From Candidatus Poribacteria bacterium (lineage in GTDB: Bacteria > Poribacteria > WGA-4E > JAJDTR01), in NCBI GenBank assembly GCA_022827055.1, contig JAJDTR010000023.1, positions 1 to 52,882 of the forward strand: DNA of 52,882 bases. Direction: 5' to 3'. Below the pieces are notes generated by a model, which saw only the letters and a program-made list of their open reading frames with translations, had not been told where the DNA came from and searched no databases. The first letter of the stretch is position 1. The number at the start of each line of letters is the position of its first letter. This document shows positions 24,821 to 33,957 of the stretch, one piece after another. The position numbers and the translations under genes are program-made.

Positions 24821-25258
24821 TCAACTCCAGACCGCGATTATCACCGCTTGCGCGAGTAGCGCCACACCGTTATGGCCCAGGTTGAGCCAGAAGAGCCCCG
24901 CCTTGCGTCCCTCAAATGCGACGGATTGGTAGCCGACCGGGAGGATGAAAGCAATCAGCGCTAGGAGCGCCAAGTAGACACCCGCCAGCGCGTCGCCACC
25001 CGTCCCGACGATCGAGAAGACGCGCGCGGCTCCACCCATCCCGGCGAACAATTGCGCCAGGATGAACGCGGTAATCAGCGCCAGCACGAAACTCACGCCG
25101 TACGTCTTCAACGGGTTGAAACCTTCCTGAATCTCCTCCGCTGTGGTTTCCATCAGTTCGAGCCACCGTTTGCCGAATAGAGGTCCATACCAGAGGGCAC
25201 CAATTATCATCGGAACGATTCCGGCAACCAGCACCGCCAGTAGATTGACTTCATGCAT
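24821..25258 (-). CDS. DUF1761-family membrane protein
   Basis: A 145-residue protein with four hydrophobic spans (about 4-24, 54-74, 88-112, 122-143). It matches DUF1761 by the N-terminal VLVAGIVPMIIGALWYGPLF followed by GKRWLE and the last segment NLGHNGVALLAQAVIIAVW. The family is uncharacterised. No neighbour suggests a role; upstream lies a VOC gene and downstream the MNT/HEPN pair. Confidence 0.87.
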   Translation of the reverse strand: MHEVNLLAVLVAGIVPMIIGALWYGPLFGKRWLELMETTAEEIQEGFNPLKTYGVSFVLALITAFILAQLFAGMGGAARVFSIVGTGGDALAGVYLALLALIAFILPVGYQSVAFEGRKAGLFWLNLGHNGVALLAQAVIIAVWS

Positions 25259-25402
25259 GATTGTTTCTCCTTGTGCTTGGTGAGTTGGATAGGGATCATC
25301 GGAACATTATTGTAAGGATAGTGGGCGAAGCGGGGGAGGCGTTTTTTACCTAACAGTTGAAATACGGCTCCGACAGCCCACAATTTCATCGACTGCCGCG
25401 CC

Positions 25403-25774
25403 TCAACCCGTACGTTTTTCGTAATGGGGTTGGTAGAGTTGTACGCGCACCCCGCCCGGCATCTCAAAGTGTACCACCAGACCGAATCCGGCGTCAACCA
25501 CCTCGCCATCAAAGACCACGCCGCGGGCACTCAGATCGGCGACGGTGTCATGGATGTCGTCGCAGTAGAAGGAGATGTCGTGGGTGCCGGCGGGCGCGCC
25601 GTGTTCGCCGTGCGGATCGGCGTCGTGCACCCCCATGTCTGCCTCCGGCAGGTCGAAGATGAGCCAGCCGCCGCCAACGTCCGTATAGGAGTCAAAGCCA
25701 AGTTTGTCGCGCAGGAATTCGCGCAACGCCTCCGGCTCGGAAGAGAAGAACATCGTGTGCACGCCTTTAATCAT
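25403..25774 (-). CDS. VOC-fold protein (extradiol dioxygenase-like)
   Basis: A 123-residue VOC protein. The open frame extends upstream to 25915, but the ATG at 25774 (MIKGVHTMFFSSEPEALREF) is the natural start: GAGG lies about 8 bases before it and the upstream 47 codons look unrelated. Family features are DKLGFDSYTDVGGGWLIFDL, the metal-ligand-like His in GTHDISFYCDDIHDTVADLS, and the C-terminal VVHFEMPGGVRVQLYQPHY with a Gln where many have Glu. Function is unassigned. Confidence 0.87.
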   Translation of the reverse strand: MIKGVHTMFFSSEPEALREFLRDKLGFDSYTDVGGGWLIFDLPEADMGVHDADPHGEHGAPAGTHDISFYCDDIHDTVADLSARGVVFDGEVVDAGFGLVVHFEMPGGVRVQLYQPHYEKRTG

Positions 25775-25859
25775 GATTATACCTCGCGGCGTCATGGACT
25801 GGGAAGAATGCGCGAACCTAACACGCACAATCTCCGTATGACGCTTGGATTTGTTGAGA

Positions 25860-27095
25860 TTATGTGTCTTGAGTTTCCTTCCACAACCGCACGGTAAAGC
25901 GATTTTCGTCCTCAATTAGGTCTGGCTCAGTGCCATTGTGGTCGCGCATAGACCGAATAATTCGGTTTCGTACTCCCATGCCGAGGTGGTCCACGTAGCC
26001 GTAATCACGCAAGATTTCCTTTAGCAATTCGTTTCTAGCTGCTCGCAGCCCTTCTTTCATCTTTTCCACGCTTACGCCGTTTGGCAGCCTACCGGGCGAA
26101 ATGACCTCAAGGCGATCTTGGTACAACGAAATCTCAATGTCCGTCCCGATAAGTGTGTAGTCTCGGTGGGCGACCGCGTTCACAATGCTCTCACGGACGG
26201 CATCCTTTGGAAGCGCTTTTTTCCGCTCCCGCCGCCCGCCTTCAAGCCAAGCGGTTGTGCCCATGTTGCGTTCAACGAAGTCCACTGCCCGGTCAATAAC
26301 GCCTTTGTCCACAGGGCGCTTTTTTGGCGATAAAATCGAGACCAAGGGACCTCTGATGCGTTCCTCGTCAATGGTGTCGTAGTCCTTTTCCGTACGCGGG
26401 AAAGCGGCTGCCGTTATACCGGCTTGAGGGAGTCGGCGGTTTGGGTACTCGCCGAAGATTAACAAACCGGCTACCGTAGCGGCGGTAGTTCCGCCGGACT
26501 CGGAAAGGAGGTCAATGTTGAGTAGAATTTGACGCCAAGCGTCACCATCCTCAACTTCGGGAGCGTTGCGTTGTAGGATGACGCGAAAGTAGTTTTCGAT
26601 TCGATCGAGATCGAGGTTATCCAGCCCCATGTCGGGCACCGGGCTGATGTCGTAGCGCATCAGGCGACCAGCTTGATACAAGCGTCCTTCCTCTCCACGC
26701 GTTGCTTCCCGTGATGTGGATCCTACACGGACGAAGGTCACCCAGGCGTTGCCGCGCTTGGCTTTGTACGGCTTCCCGGGACTATCGGCGGGAAGCCCTA
26801 CCACACCGACCACTTTCCCATCCGCCAAGGTCACGCAGGACCAGTACGGAATGATCTCAGGTTGCAAGTTTCCCCGAGCAACGTTCATCACCCACTGTTC
26901 CACTTCCTCACGCGGATTTGCCAGTCCCTTGATGTGCCCACTATTCTCTACGCCGATCAAAATCTTGCCACCCTCAAAATTGAGCATCGCGGAAAACTCT
27001 TTAGCCAAGTCGTCGGGGTGAATCTCATCACGTTTGAACTCCACGCCCGAGTTCTCTCCGCTGCGGATTAGCTCGATTAGTTCAGCCTTGTTCAT
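25860..27095 (-). CDS. AlbA_2 (Schlafen-like) ATP-binding protein
   Basis: A 411-residue protein of the COG2865 type. The N-terminal AlbA_2 domain is marked by SGVEFKRDEIHPDDLAKEFS, MLNFEGGKILIGVENSGHIK and FVRVGSTSREATRGE. A C-terminal histidine-kinase-like ATPase domain follows (about 270-400) with AVRESIVNAVAHRDYTLIGT, SPGRLPNGVSVEKM and the DHLGMGVRNRIIRSMRDHNG stretch. Members bind nucleic acids or nucleotides and recur in defence islands, often as accessories of restriction loci. Its ATG (27095) lies 8 bases after the TrlF-like stop, so the two are co-translated; a TTG at 27107 is less likely. It is the last gene of the hsd-TrlF cluster. Confidence 0.87.
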   Translation of the reverse strand: MNKAELIELIRSGENSGVEFKRDEIHPDDLAKEFSAMLNFEGGKILIGVENSGHIKGLANPREEVEQWVMNVARGNLQPEIIPYWSCVTLADGKVVGVVGLPADSPGKPYKAKRGNAWVTFVRVGSTSREATRGEEGRLYQAGRLMRYDISPVPDMGLDNLDLDRIENYFRVILQRNAPEVEDGDAWRQILLNIDLLSESGGTTAATVAGLLIFGEYPNRRLPQAGITAAAFPRTEKDYDTIDEERIRGPLVSILSPKKRPVDKGVIDRAVDFVERNMGTTAWLEGGRRERKKALPKDAVRESIVNAVAHRDYTLIGTDIEISLYQDRLEVISPGRLPNGVSVEKMKEGLRAARNELLKEILRDYGYVDHLGMGVRNRIIRSMRDHNGTEPDLIEDENRFTVRLWKETQDT

Positions 27096-27103
27096 GGGGC
27101 ACC

Positions 27104-29827
27104 TCAAAATCCGTACTTTAACCGTCTGGTCTCAAAGGCATCCTTACCACCTTCTAATAGATTCTTGACCAATTCCTGTACCGGTTGCGAATCTATCGAT
27201 CCCATGTGTTGACGTGCGATTTGCGCCTTTCCGAGGCCCGCTTCACCCATCGCCGTGAGTCCGACGATAAGCTCGGCATCACCGAGAACCGGAATATTGG
27301 CGTTGTGGGTTGAAAACAGGAACTGCCGACGGCGTTTCTCCTCGCGCATCTTGGGGACAATGTCCTCGGTGATGAAGCGATTGTCGAGATCGTCCTCCGG
27401 CTGATCGATTATCAGTGGCGCATCGGACTCTAGTAACAAAAGCAGGAGCACAGCGGTTGCCTTCTGGCCCTTTGACAATTCCTCAAGCGCCTGCCAATGG
27501 GGCGGTTTTCCGGCAGGCGCGGTGTTGAGCCGGATTGCTGTTGTCGAGGACAATTCCAACTCTTCTATCTTCATGAAGACGTCGTCCGTTGCGCTCGCGA
27601 GACGTTGCGCTTGTAAGGTTGGGATTGCATAGATCTCTTGGATTTTTTCCACCCCTATGCGCAAAGCGTCAACAAACTGCGGCAATGATAAATCTCGTGC
27701 CTGCTGAAGTCGATCGATAGCCTCGGAGAGGCGGCCCCCAATCTCTTTGCGGAGTGACTCAAACAGCGGTTCCCTATCGCCGGCCGCTGTGACCTCCACT
27801 TGGAGGCGGTCACCGAGTTTCTCACTTACCTCTGCAGCAGCTTGATTGAGAAGCCGAACCTCTTCTGCTTTTAAATCTTCCCACTCAACTAACAACTTGC
27901 GACGATGCGTCACGTACTCTCTTTCCTGCACTTGCAACAAAGATTGGCGCCGCCGTGCCGGTTGAAGTTCTTCAATGTCGCGCCTCAAGCGAATAAACGC
28001 TTCACCGTCCACTGCCGACTGGTTTAGGTTGCGAAGAATCTGCTCGTATTCCTCTTGAACCCCTTGTTTGCGTACCTCCCAGCGATCGACGATCTCGGCA
28101 ATTCCCCCGTTGGCGCGATTTAGAGCATCTCCGAGTTGGTTTGCAATTTGCTCCATGTCAAGATCCAGTTGCTCCAGTACCTCATTGGCATCCGTGAGTA
28201 TTTCCTTACCGGGAAGGCCCTCGAGTGCTTTCGAAGATAGGAATGCACGATCAATGGGAATCCCCTGTCGGAGAAGATCAAGGCATTCTTCAAATGTCTG
28301 CAGCCGCTCAGGAATTGTCTCAAGAACGCGTTCTTCGCGCACCAGCAGGCTCTGTTCACTCAGGCGTTCCTCTAGCCCCGCTTGCCGATAACGTTCGAGA
28401 GTTTCTTCTAGGGTAGGAAGATTTGACAGTTTCTCTTCAATGTCTGCGAGTTCTTTGCGCACATCCACAATTAAACGCCGGTTTTTCTCAAGTTTTCGGA
28501 GCAACTCTACCTTGCGCCGGTCCAGAGATTGATCGTACTCTACAAAACGATTGAGCAACCGCGTCAGTTTTTCGGGACTGCTGGTAAGTTCGGAAATCTC
28601 GTGCTGCCCGTAGACTTCAATTCGGGGAAGAATTTCCTTGGGAAGTAGATTGGAGAGGTGACCGTCTTGATCCCGAACAACCGGAGAGTTTCCGATTAGA
28701 CGTTCAATTATATAATCACGTGGTGCCGGACGCATGCTTCGCACGAGAAGGGAGATTTTCGTCCCGCTGCGCAACACCTGGTGAACGATCCCTTCGTGTG
28801 CTTTACGTGCGTCTTCGGCGATTGGGTCCAGATCAAGCGCGTAGCGTGCGCTTTCGATAATCGTGGACTTCCCGGCACCGCGCCCGCCCAACAGAACGTT
28901 GAGGTTCTGATTGAAGTGCACCGCGCCGCCATCGAGAAATCCGCCCTCCCATGCCATAGCCACCAATTCGGCGTGATCTTCCATTTCCATTTGGTCTAGT
29001 TGCGGGTTAAGACGGATACGTGATCCCGGATCCAAAAAAGCCTGTCTCAAACCCTCAATGCCCACCTCGGACATCTTGATCCAACAGGTTGCGGACGGCA
29101 GCTCTAGACTCTCGGGATCCACAATGTCGTTTGCATTGACAACAGCGATCGCCAGATTCTCGCTCGCAGCATGTTCACGGCGGTAGTCAGGGTTGCTGTT
29201 CTCTACAATTGCGCGGTCACTCTGATGTAGATCATGCACGTCCTGTGATATCTGGATTGCTAGCAAATTCGCGTCACGCCATGCCCTAATCCGCGCCTGT
29301 CCGTCAAGAACTCGGAGTAACCCGTGCCGGCTTGTGACGTGGGCGGCAATGGAAACACCGCCTTGTTCTCGAACCTGACTCAAAATCTCGACGAAATCCT
29401 TGTCCGAAAGATCTGAAGACGGCTCCGGCTTCGTAATCCCGAATGAACCAAGGTACAAGCGGAGTTTCGCTTCTTCGATTTTCGGCGGGTAAATGCACAG
29501 AATGTGAATACCCTCAGTCGACGTGAGCTCGAAACCGGGCAAAATCGTGATTCCTAAGTTCGCGGCAGCGCGCCGAAAAGGTGCGACACCGCTCGCGTCG
29601 TTGTGATTGGTTATTGCGAGGACAGAAACACCGATCTCTGCAGCCTTTTCGACAATCGCCCTTGCGTGCGTCTCGGCATCGGTCGAACCACGCTGTCCAC
29701 GGAACTTGTGCCCGTAAGTAGAGGGGTTAACCTGCAATGCGCAACGATGGAATTCGGCGCCGCGCGGCAACTTGAGCGCTTTAGCAATGGGATCTTTTGT
29801 TTTGGTAGTTGGATTGTTATTGTTCAC
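27104..29827 (-). CDS. TrlF-like PHP-domain/SMC-like ATPase
   Basis: A 907-residue fusion. Residues 22-270 form a PHP phosphoesterase domain with FHRCALQVNP (His27), ITNHND (72-77), GFELTSTEGIHILCIYPP (98-115) and SIAAHV. Then come Walker A GGRGAGKS (314-321), a long central coiled coil (about 420-700), the signature ELSKGQKA, Walker B LIIDQPEDDLDN (805-816) and the D-loop/switch FLFSTHNANIPVLG. It is thus an ABC/SMC-type ATPase like RecN or RloC, with a metal-dependent nuclease or phosphatase head. Proteins of this TrlF class are common in defence islands. GTG is the start. The restriction genes lie upstream in the same direction and an AlbA_2 gene directly downstream. Confidence 0.88.
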   Translation of the reverse strand: MNNNNPTTKTKDPIAKALKLPRGAEFHRCALQVNPSTYGHKFRGQRGSTDAETHARAIVEKAAEIGVSVLAITNHNDASGVAPFRRAAANLGITILPGFELTSTEGIHILCIYPPKIEEAKLRLYLGSFGITKPEPSSDLSDKDFVEILSQVREQGGVSIAAHVTSRHGLLRVLDGQARIRAWRDANLLAIQISQDVHDLHQSDRAIVENSNPDYRREHAASENLAIAVVNANDIVDPESLELPSATCWIKMSEVGIEGLRQAFLDPGSRIRLNPQLDQMEMEDHAELVAMAWEGGFLDGGAVHFNQNLNVLLGGRGAGKSTIIESARYALDLDPIAEDARKAHEGIVHQVLRSGTKISLLVRSMRPAPRDYIIERLIGNSPVVRDQDGHLSNLLPKEILPRIEVYGQHEISELTSSPEKLTRLLNRFVEYDQSLDRRKVELLRKLEKNRRLIVDVRKELADIEEKLSNLPTLEETLERYRQAGLEERLSEQSLLVREERVLETIPERLQTFEECLDLLRQGIPIDRAFLSSKALEGLPGKEILTDANEVLEQLDLDMEQIANQLGDALNRANGGIAEIVDRWEVRKQGVQEEYEQILRNLNQSAVDGEAFIRLRRDIEELQPARRRQSLLQVQEREYVTHRRKLLVEWEDLKAEEVRLLNQAAAEVSEKLGDRLQVEVTAAGDREPLFESLRKEIGGRLSEAIDRLQQARDLSLPQFVDALRIGVEKIQEIYAIPTLQAQRLASATDDVFMKIEELELSSTTAIRLNTAPAGKPPHWQALEELSKGQKATAVLLLLLLESDAPLIIDQPEDDLDNRFITEDIVPKMREEKRRRQFLFSTHNANIPVLGDAELIVGLTAMGEAGLGKAQIARQHMGSIDSQPVQELVKNLLEGGKDAFETRRLKYGF

Positions 29828-29889
29828 GTTAATAAAACATCAGATACGACAAGAACTCGATAGAGTGTTCCCTCAAAATCTTGTAGTAG

Positions 29890-29931
29890 CCAACGGGTTG
29901 CTCACGTTGTTGATCGAAACAGAATATGGCT
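29890..29931. repeat. Direct repeat, left copy (candidate att-like)
   Basis: The 42 bases here begin CCAACGGGTTGCTCACGTTG and end GAATATGGCT. They match 37813-37854 at 37 positions. The two copies enclose hsdM, hsdS, hsdR and the zinc peptidase gene. The first half is itself an imperfect inverted repeat. Confidence 0.6.
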
Positions 29932-30016
29932 ACCCTCGCGCAACCCCGAGGCAGCATGTGCCTGCCTCGCGTTCCAGTCGTGGCCCTGAACTCCATCGTC
30001 GCAATCTGTTCTGGCG

Positions 30017-30796
30017 TTATGACCGCACTCCTTTTTCAAGCGAACACATTGGATCGACGACGCTGTCAAGGCTCACGGTGAGGTCTGCGTGATGGCGGCT
30101 CAGCCATTGCTTGGCTCGCTCCATGTCGGGACAAAGGCTCTGAACGGTCAGCCAGAACTTCGCCGAATGGTCCGGGACGACTAGATGTACAACCTCATGC
30201 GCGACGAGGTAACGAAGCACGAAATCTGGCGCAAGGATGAGGCGCCAGTTGAAGGACAAGTTTCTGCGGGACGAGCAGTTTCCCCACTTCGTGCGCTGAC
30301 CCATCACGTATACCCGTCCGGGTTCCGCCCCAATGCGCTTGGTCACCACAGGTAGGTAGTCCGCAATGGCCGAGCGGGCCTGTCTTCTCAACCAATTCTC
30401 GAGACCACGCACTGCCTCTGTTTGGGTCTCCGGCCCTCGGCGAACGACAATCTTCCCGTCGTTCAACATGACGCGGTTTCCGCGAGCCTTCGTGTCGACG
30501 AAGTCGACGCACACCGGGGTTGGTTTGCCACGATACAAGATCTCGCCGGACTCCTGCCGCACTGGCCGCCTCAGGACACGAAGACTCGCCACGCGGTCGA
30601 GTTGGGCGAGCACCCAGTTCTCGTTCTTGCGCAGGAACGCCGACACGTGCTCGTCATTCACGCCCACCGGTTGAAGGACTTCGACCCCGCCTGGACCGAC
30701 CCGAATGCGAGTCTGCTGAGCGGTCCTGGAGACGACTATATTAAAATCCACGCGTCTGCCGCGCAGCACGATCCGCTGTTGAGTTACGGCCTTCAT
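30017..30796 (-). CDS. YgjP/SprT-like zinc metallopeptidase
   Basis: A 259-residue protein of the M48-related YgjP family (DUF45). The zinc site H200-E-V-V-H204 in LVAHEVVHLVVPDHSAKFW is complete. Preceding blocks VYVMGQRTKWGNCSSRRNLS and FNWRLILAPDFVLRY are the family's signature. It has no signal peptide. Members are frequently encoded directly after hsdR in type I restriction operons, and may process restriction subunits or proteins on DNA; this remains inference. Its ATG overlaps the hsdR stop (TGATG), so it is translationally coupled to the restriction subunit. Confidence 0.9.
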   Translation of the reverse strand: MKAVTQQRIVLRGRRVDFNIVVSRTAQQTRIRVGPGGVEVLQPVGVNDEHVSAFLRKNENWVLAQLDRVASLRVLRRPVRQESGEILYRGKPTPVCVDFVDTKARGNRVMLNDGKIVVRRGPETQTEAVRGLENWLRRQARSAIADYLPVVTKRIGAEPGRVYVMGQRTKWGNCSSRRNLSFNWRLILAPDFVLRYLVAHEVVHLVVPDHSAKFWLTVQSLCPDMERAKQWLSRHHADLTVSLDSVVDPMCSLEKGVRS

Positions 30797-33700
30797 CAGT
30801 CTGATACCCCGTCCGACTTGACCAACTCCTCCACTGCCGGCTTCAGGAACGGAGGGTCTGCGTCGTCCGTATCAAACCCCAGCCGTTCGTAACGTGGATT
30901 CCACGACTCTGCCAACAGCGACTGCTCCACGCGCATGCGCCCACTGACCGAGTTGCTCCACCCCGTCACGAGAAGCTTGTGCTGCCGCAGATGGCGGACC
31001 ATGTTGCGCGCGCACTCCGCGATGTAGGTCTCGTGGGTGACGGAAGTGTGGGCGCGCAGGATTGTGAACATGCCGTATTCGCCAGGTTGCGTGAGGCCCA
31101 GCCGTTCCGGCTCCAGCCTCGCGTTGGAGGCCTGGCTCGCGATGGTTTCCAATTCTTGCAGGCGCTTCGCGGTAGCCTCGTCGCTGGTTTCCTGTCGTTC
31201 CTTAATTTTTCGAAGCCTCTCCCCCAGTAGCCGATAGAGAAAGCCCGGATCGTCCTCCGCCAGTTCGGCGGTCAGCATCGCTTCCAAGGCGGCCGCCTTG
31301 TCGGCGGGCGTCGGGAGTTCGTCCAACTCTCCCGTGTAGTCTTGGTCGATCTTGAGGACCGGCAGCGACTGCGCCATCTCGACAAAGGTCGTGTTCTCCT
31401 CGATCAGCGCTGTCGTCTTCGCGGACAACTCCCCATAGGTATCCCTGCTCCCGCGCTGCCGCCGCCGGTGCGCCACGTAGATTCCGCAAAGCCAGTTGTA
31501 CTGGAGACGGTGCGGGTACAGGCACGGGTCGGGCGACACGGCCTCCCAGAGTCGTTCGAGGCTCCTGAAGTTCTGCTCGAAGCTCTTTGCTGTCTCGGAA
31601 TCGCGGAGCCGCCGCAGGGCGGACAGCAGACACTGTCGCGTATCCTCAATTACGATGCCCTCGAAGGTCTCCATGCACCGAGCGACCTCCCCGGGCACCG
31701 TCTCCCGCAGTTTTTCCCAATCGATAAGGGATTCTTCACGGATGCTCTCGTCAAAGTTGAGCGCCTTCTCCAAATCGGCGAAGACACCGAAGTAATCGAC
31801 AACGATCCCCGTCCGTTTCTTCATTGAGGGCAGGGGCCGGTTGGTTCGGGCAATCGCTTGAAGCAGGTTGTGGTCGCGCAGCGGCTTATCCAAATACATC
31901 ACCTGCTCCACCGGCGCGTCAAACCCGGTGAGAAGGCGGTCGCAGACGATGAGGATCTTGAGCGGAGGTCGCCACTCGGCCCGGTCGTTACCGTGACGTT
32001 CCTGATTCCAGTCCTCCCACTGCGCCGGTGTCAACTTGAAGTAATCGATCAGCTCGTCTTGCTTCGCCTTGGCATACTCAAAGCGCTCGACATCGGGCTC
32101 GCTGTTCTGCGCTGTCGAGATGATCACGTCTGACGTTTCCGGCGGGAGTCCCCGATCGCACAGCCGGCGGTCGAGCAAGTTCTTGTAGACTGCGCACGCC
32201 TTGCGGTCTACAGCGACGATCTGGGCCTTGAAGCCGTTCGGGTTGGGATGGGCCAGAAAGTGGGCTAGCATCTTGTCAAGCACGATGTCCACCCGGTTTG
32301 GATGCCGAACTAGCTCCTTCCACCGGGACCGTTGGCGTTGAACGAAGTCCTTTGCCTCCTCGTCCTGCAGTTCCATTTCCTCGCAAATCTGCTCGAACCC
32401 GATGCTCAGGGGTCCCTCTTCGACTTCAATGGGCACGACATCGCGGACGTAATGCACCTCCAGCGTCGCCCCGTCCTGGATTGAACGGCGGATGCCATAA
32501 TAGCTCAAGTAACGCTCCTGCACGCCGTCCTTCAGTGGTCCGAAATCGCGATGGGTGTTCTGCAGGGTACGGTCGATGGGCGTCCCGGTGAAGCCGAACC
32601 GAAACCCGTTCTGAAGCTTAACGCGCATGGTGAGCGCATGGCTCTCGCGACTTCCCTTGCTCGTGCCCGTCTGCGAGCGGTGGCACTCGTCCACTAGACT
32701 CACTATGTTGTCGCGGCTCAACGGGGCAAGGTCGTCCATCTTCTGGAAGGACTGTAGGGTCGTCACCAAGGTGCCGCGCCAGTCGCTCCTCAGCCTCCGT
32801 TTGAGGTCTTCGACGCCTAGAGCCTTTTCGACGTTGGCGTAGTCGCAGGCATCGAAGTCGTCCGCGAGTTGTGTCTTGAGGTCGCGACGGTCGACGACGA
32901 TGAGTACCGTCGGATTGTCGAGTGCCGGATGCCGGCGCAGCTTCTGGCCCGCAAACAGCATGGTGAGAGACTTGCCGGAGCCCTGGGTGTGCCAGATTAG
33001 GCCGGTACGATCTTGGGCGCTCACCTGCTGACCCACCTGTGCCACCGTGCGGTCTACCAGCTCGTTTACCGCCTCAAACTGTTGATAGCGGGCAATTTTC
33101 TTCGCGGTTGCGCCTCTTTTGGTCTCGAAAACGCTGAAGTGTCGAAGGAAGTCAAGCACGTGCGACGGCTCCAATCGCAGGAGCCCCCTGACAGGCGTCT
33201 CTAGCGGGTCGTCGGGATGCGCGGCCTCGGGCTCGTTCCACCAGCCGCGATGGTCCGGATACAGGCTGAGCCAGCGGCCCCATTGGTCGAGGTGACGGTC
33301 GATGTCTTCCTTGCTGGCGTTGTGAAACAGCACTGTCCCGTAACGGAATTCGTCTTCGTCTGCCGCTACGCAGAAGACGTTGGGAGCCAGCATCAGCGGC
33401 GCTTGCCGCTGGTATCGATGAAGTTGGTGCACCGCCTCGCGCCAGTCCTTGCCGCTGGTCACGTAGCTCTTGTATTCTGCAACCACAAGGGGAATACCGT
33501 TGACCAGCAGCACCGTATCCTCGCGGCACTGCTTGACGCCCTGCACGCGGTATTGATTGGTGGCGGTGAAGTCGTTCAGATGCTGACGCTTCGCCTCGAA
33601 AGCGATGAAGTGTACAGTACGCGCGTCTTCGCCCGGGCGGAGCACGACCTTGACGCCATCACGCAGCAGATCGAGCGTCGCGTGGTTGGCGTTAAGCCGG

Positions 33701-33957
33701 TCCGGCTGTCCCATCGCCTCGCGCAGCGCCTTGACTGCGCTCTGAGCCTGAGTCTCGGTCTCCACTTGCGGGTTGATGCGAACGATGGCCGCCTTCAGCA
33801 GTGTCTCAACGAGCGGGTTTTCCAAGGGCCGACCGAACTCCGCCATTGCCGCCTCGTCACGGTACGTCCAGCCTAAGCCGCCCACATGGTAGGAGACTCT
33901 CGACTCCCCACAAAGCCAGTTCAGTATCGGCTGTTCGACGTAGCCGTATTCGCTCAT
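30796..33957 (-). CDS. hsdR: Type I restriction enzyme, R subunit
   Basis: A 1053-residue HsdR. The N-terminal nuclease motif is D147...E161-Y-K163 (EDTVLLVNGIPLVVAEYK). The translocase has Walker A HTQGSGKS (323-330), LVDECHRSQ (421-429, DECH box), FGFTGTPI and later helicase motifs ILIVCDRLLTGFDAPVEQVM and QAIARTNR. The C-terminal part is helical (about 830-1050), for binding the methylase core. With HsdM and HsdS it forms the ATP-driven complex that translocates and cuts DNA lacking its methylation. All motifs are intact, so it should be active. It overlaps hsdS by ATGA and the peptidase gene by TGATG. Confidence 0.97.
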   Translation of the reverse strand: MSEYGYVEQPILNWLCGESRVSYHVGGLGWTYRDEAAMAEFGRPLENPLVETLLKAAIVRINPQVETETQAQSAVKALREAMGQPDRLNANHATLDLLRDGVKVVLRPGEDARTVHFIAFEAKRQHLNDFTATNQYRVQGVKQCREDTVLLVNGIPLVVAEYKSYVTSGKDWREAVHQLHRYQRQAPLMLAPNVFCVAADEDEFRYGTVLFHNASKEDIDRHLDQWGRWLSLYPDHRGWWNEPEAAHPDDPLETPVRGLLRLEPSHVLDFLRHFSVFETKRGATAKKIARYQQFEAVNELVDRTVAQVGQQVSAQDRTGLIWHTQGSGKSLTMLFAGQKLRRHPALDNPTVLIVVDRRDLKTQLADDFDACDYANVEKALGVEDLKRRLRSDWRGTLVTTLQSFQKMDDLAPLSRDNIVSLVDECHRSQTGTSKGSRESHALTMRVKLQNGFRFGFTGTPIDRTLQNTHRDFGPLKDGVQERYLSYYGIRRSIQDGATLEVHYVRDVVPIEVEEGPLSIGFEQICEEMELQDEEAKDFVQRQRSRWKELVRHPNRVDIVLDKMLAHFLAHPNPNGFKAQIVAVDRKACAVYKNLLDRRLCDRGLPPETSDVIISTAQNSEPDVERFEYAKAKQDELIDYFKLTPAQWEDWNQERHGNDRAEWRPPLKILIVCDRLLTGFDAPVEQVMYLDKPLRDHNLLQAIARTNRPLPSMKKRTGIVVDYFGVFADLEKALNFDESIREESLIDWEKLRETVPGEVARCMETFEGIVIEDTRQCLLSALRRLRDSETAKSFEQNFRSLERLWEAVSPDPCLYPHRLQYNWLCGIYVAHRRRQRGSRDTYGELSAKTTALIEENTTFVEMAQSLPVLKIDQDYTGELDELPTPADKAAALEAMLTAELAEDDPGFLYRLLGERLRKIKERQETSDEATAKRLQELETIASQASNARLEPERLGLTQPGEYGMFTILRAHTSVTHETYIAECARNMVRHLRQHKLLVTGWSNSVSGRMRVEQSLLAESWNPRYERLGFDTDDADPPFLKPAVEELVKSDGVSD

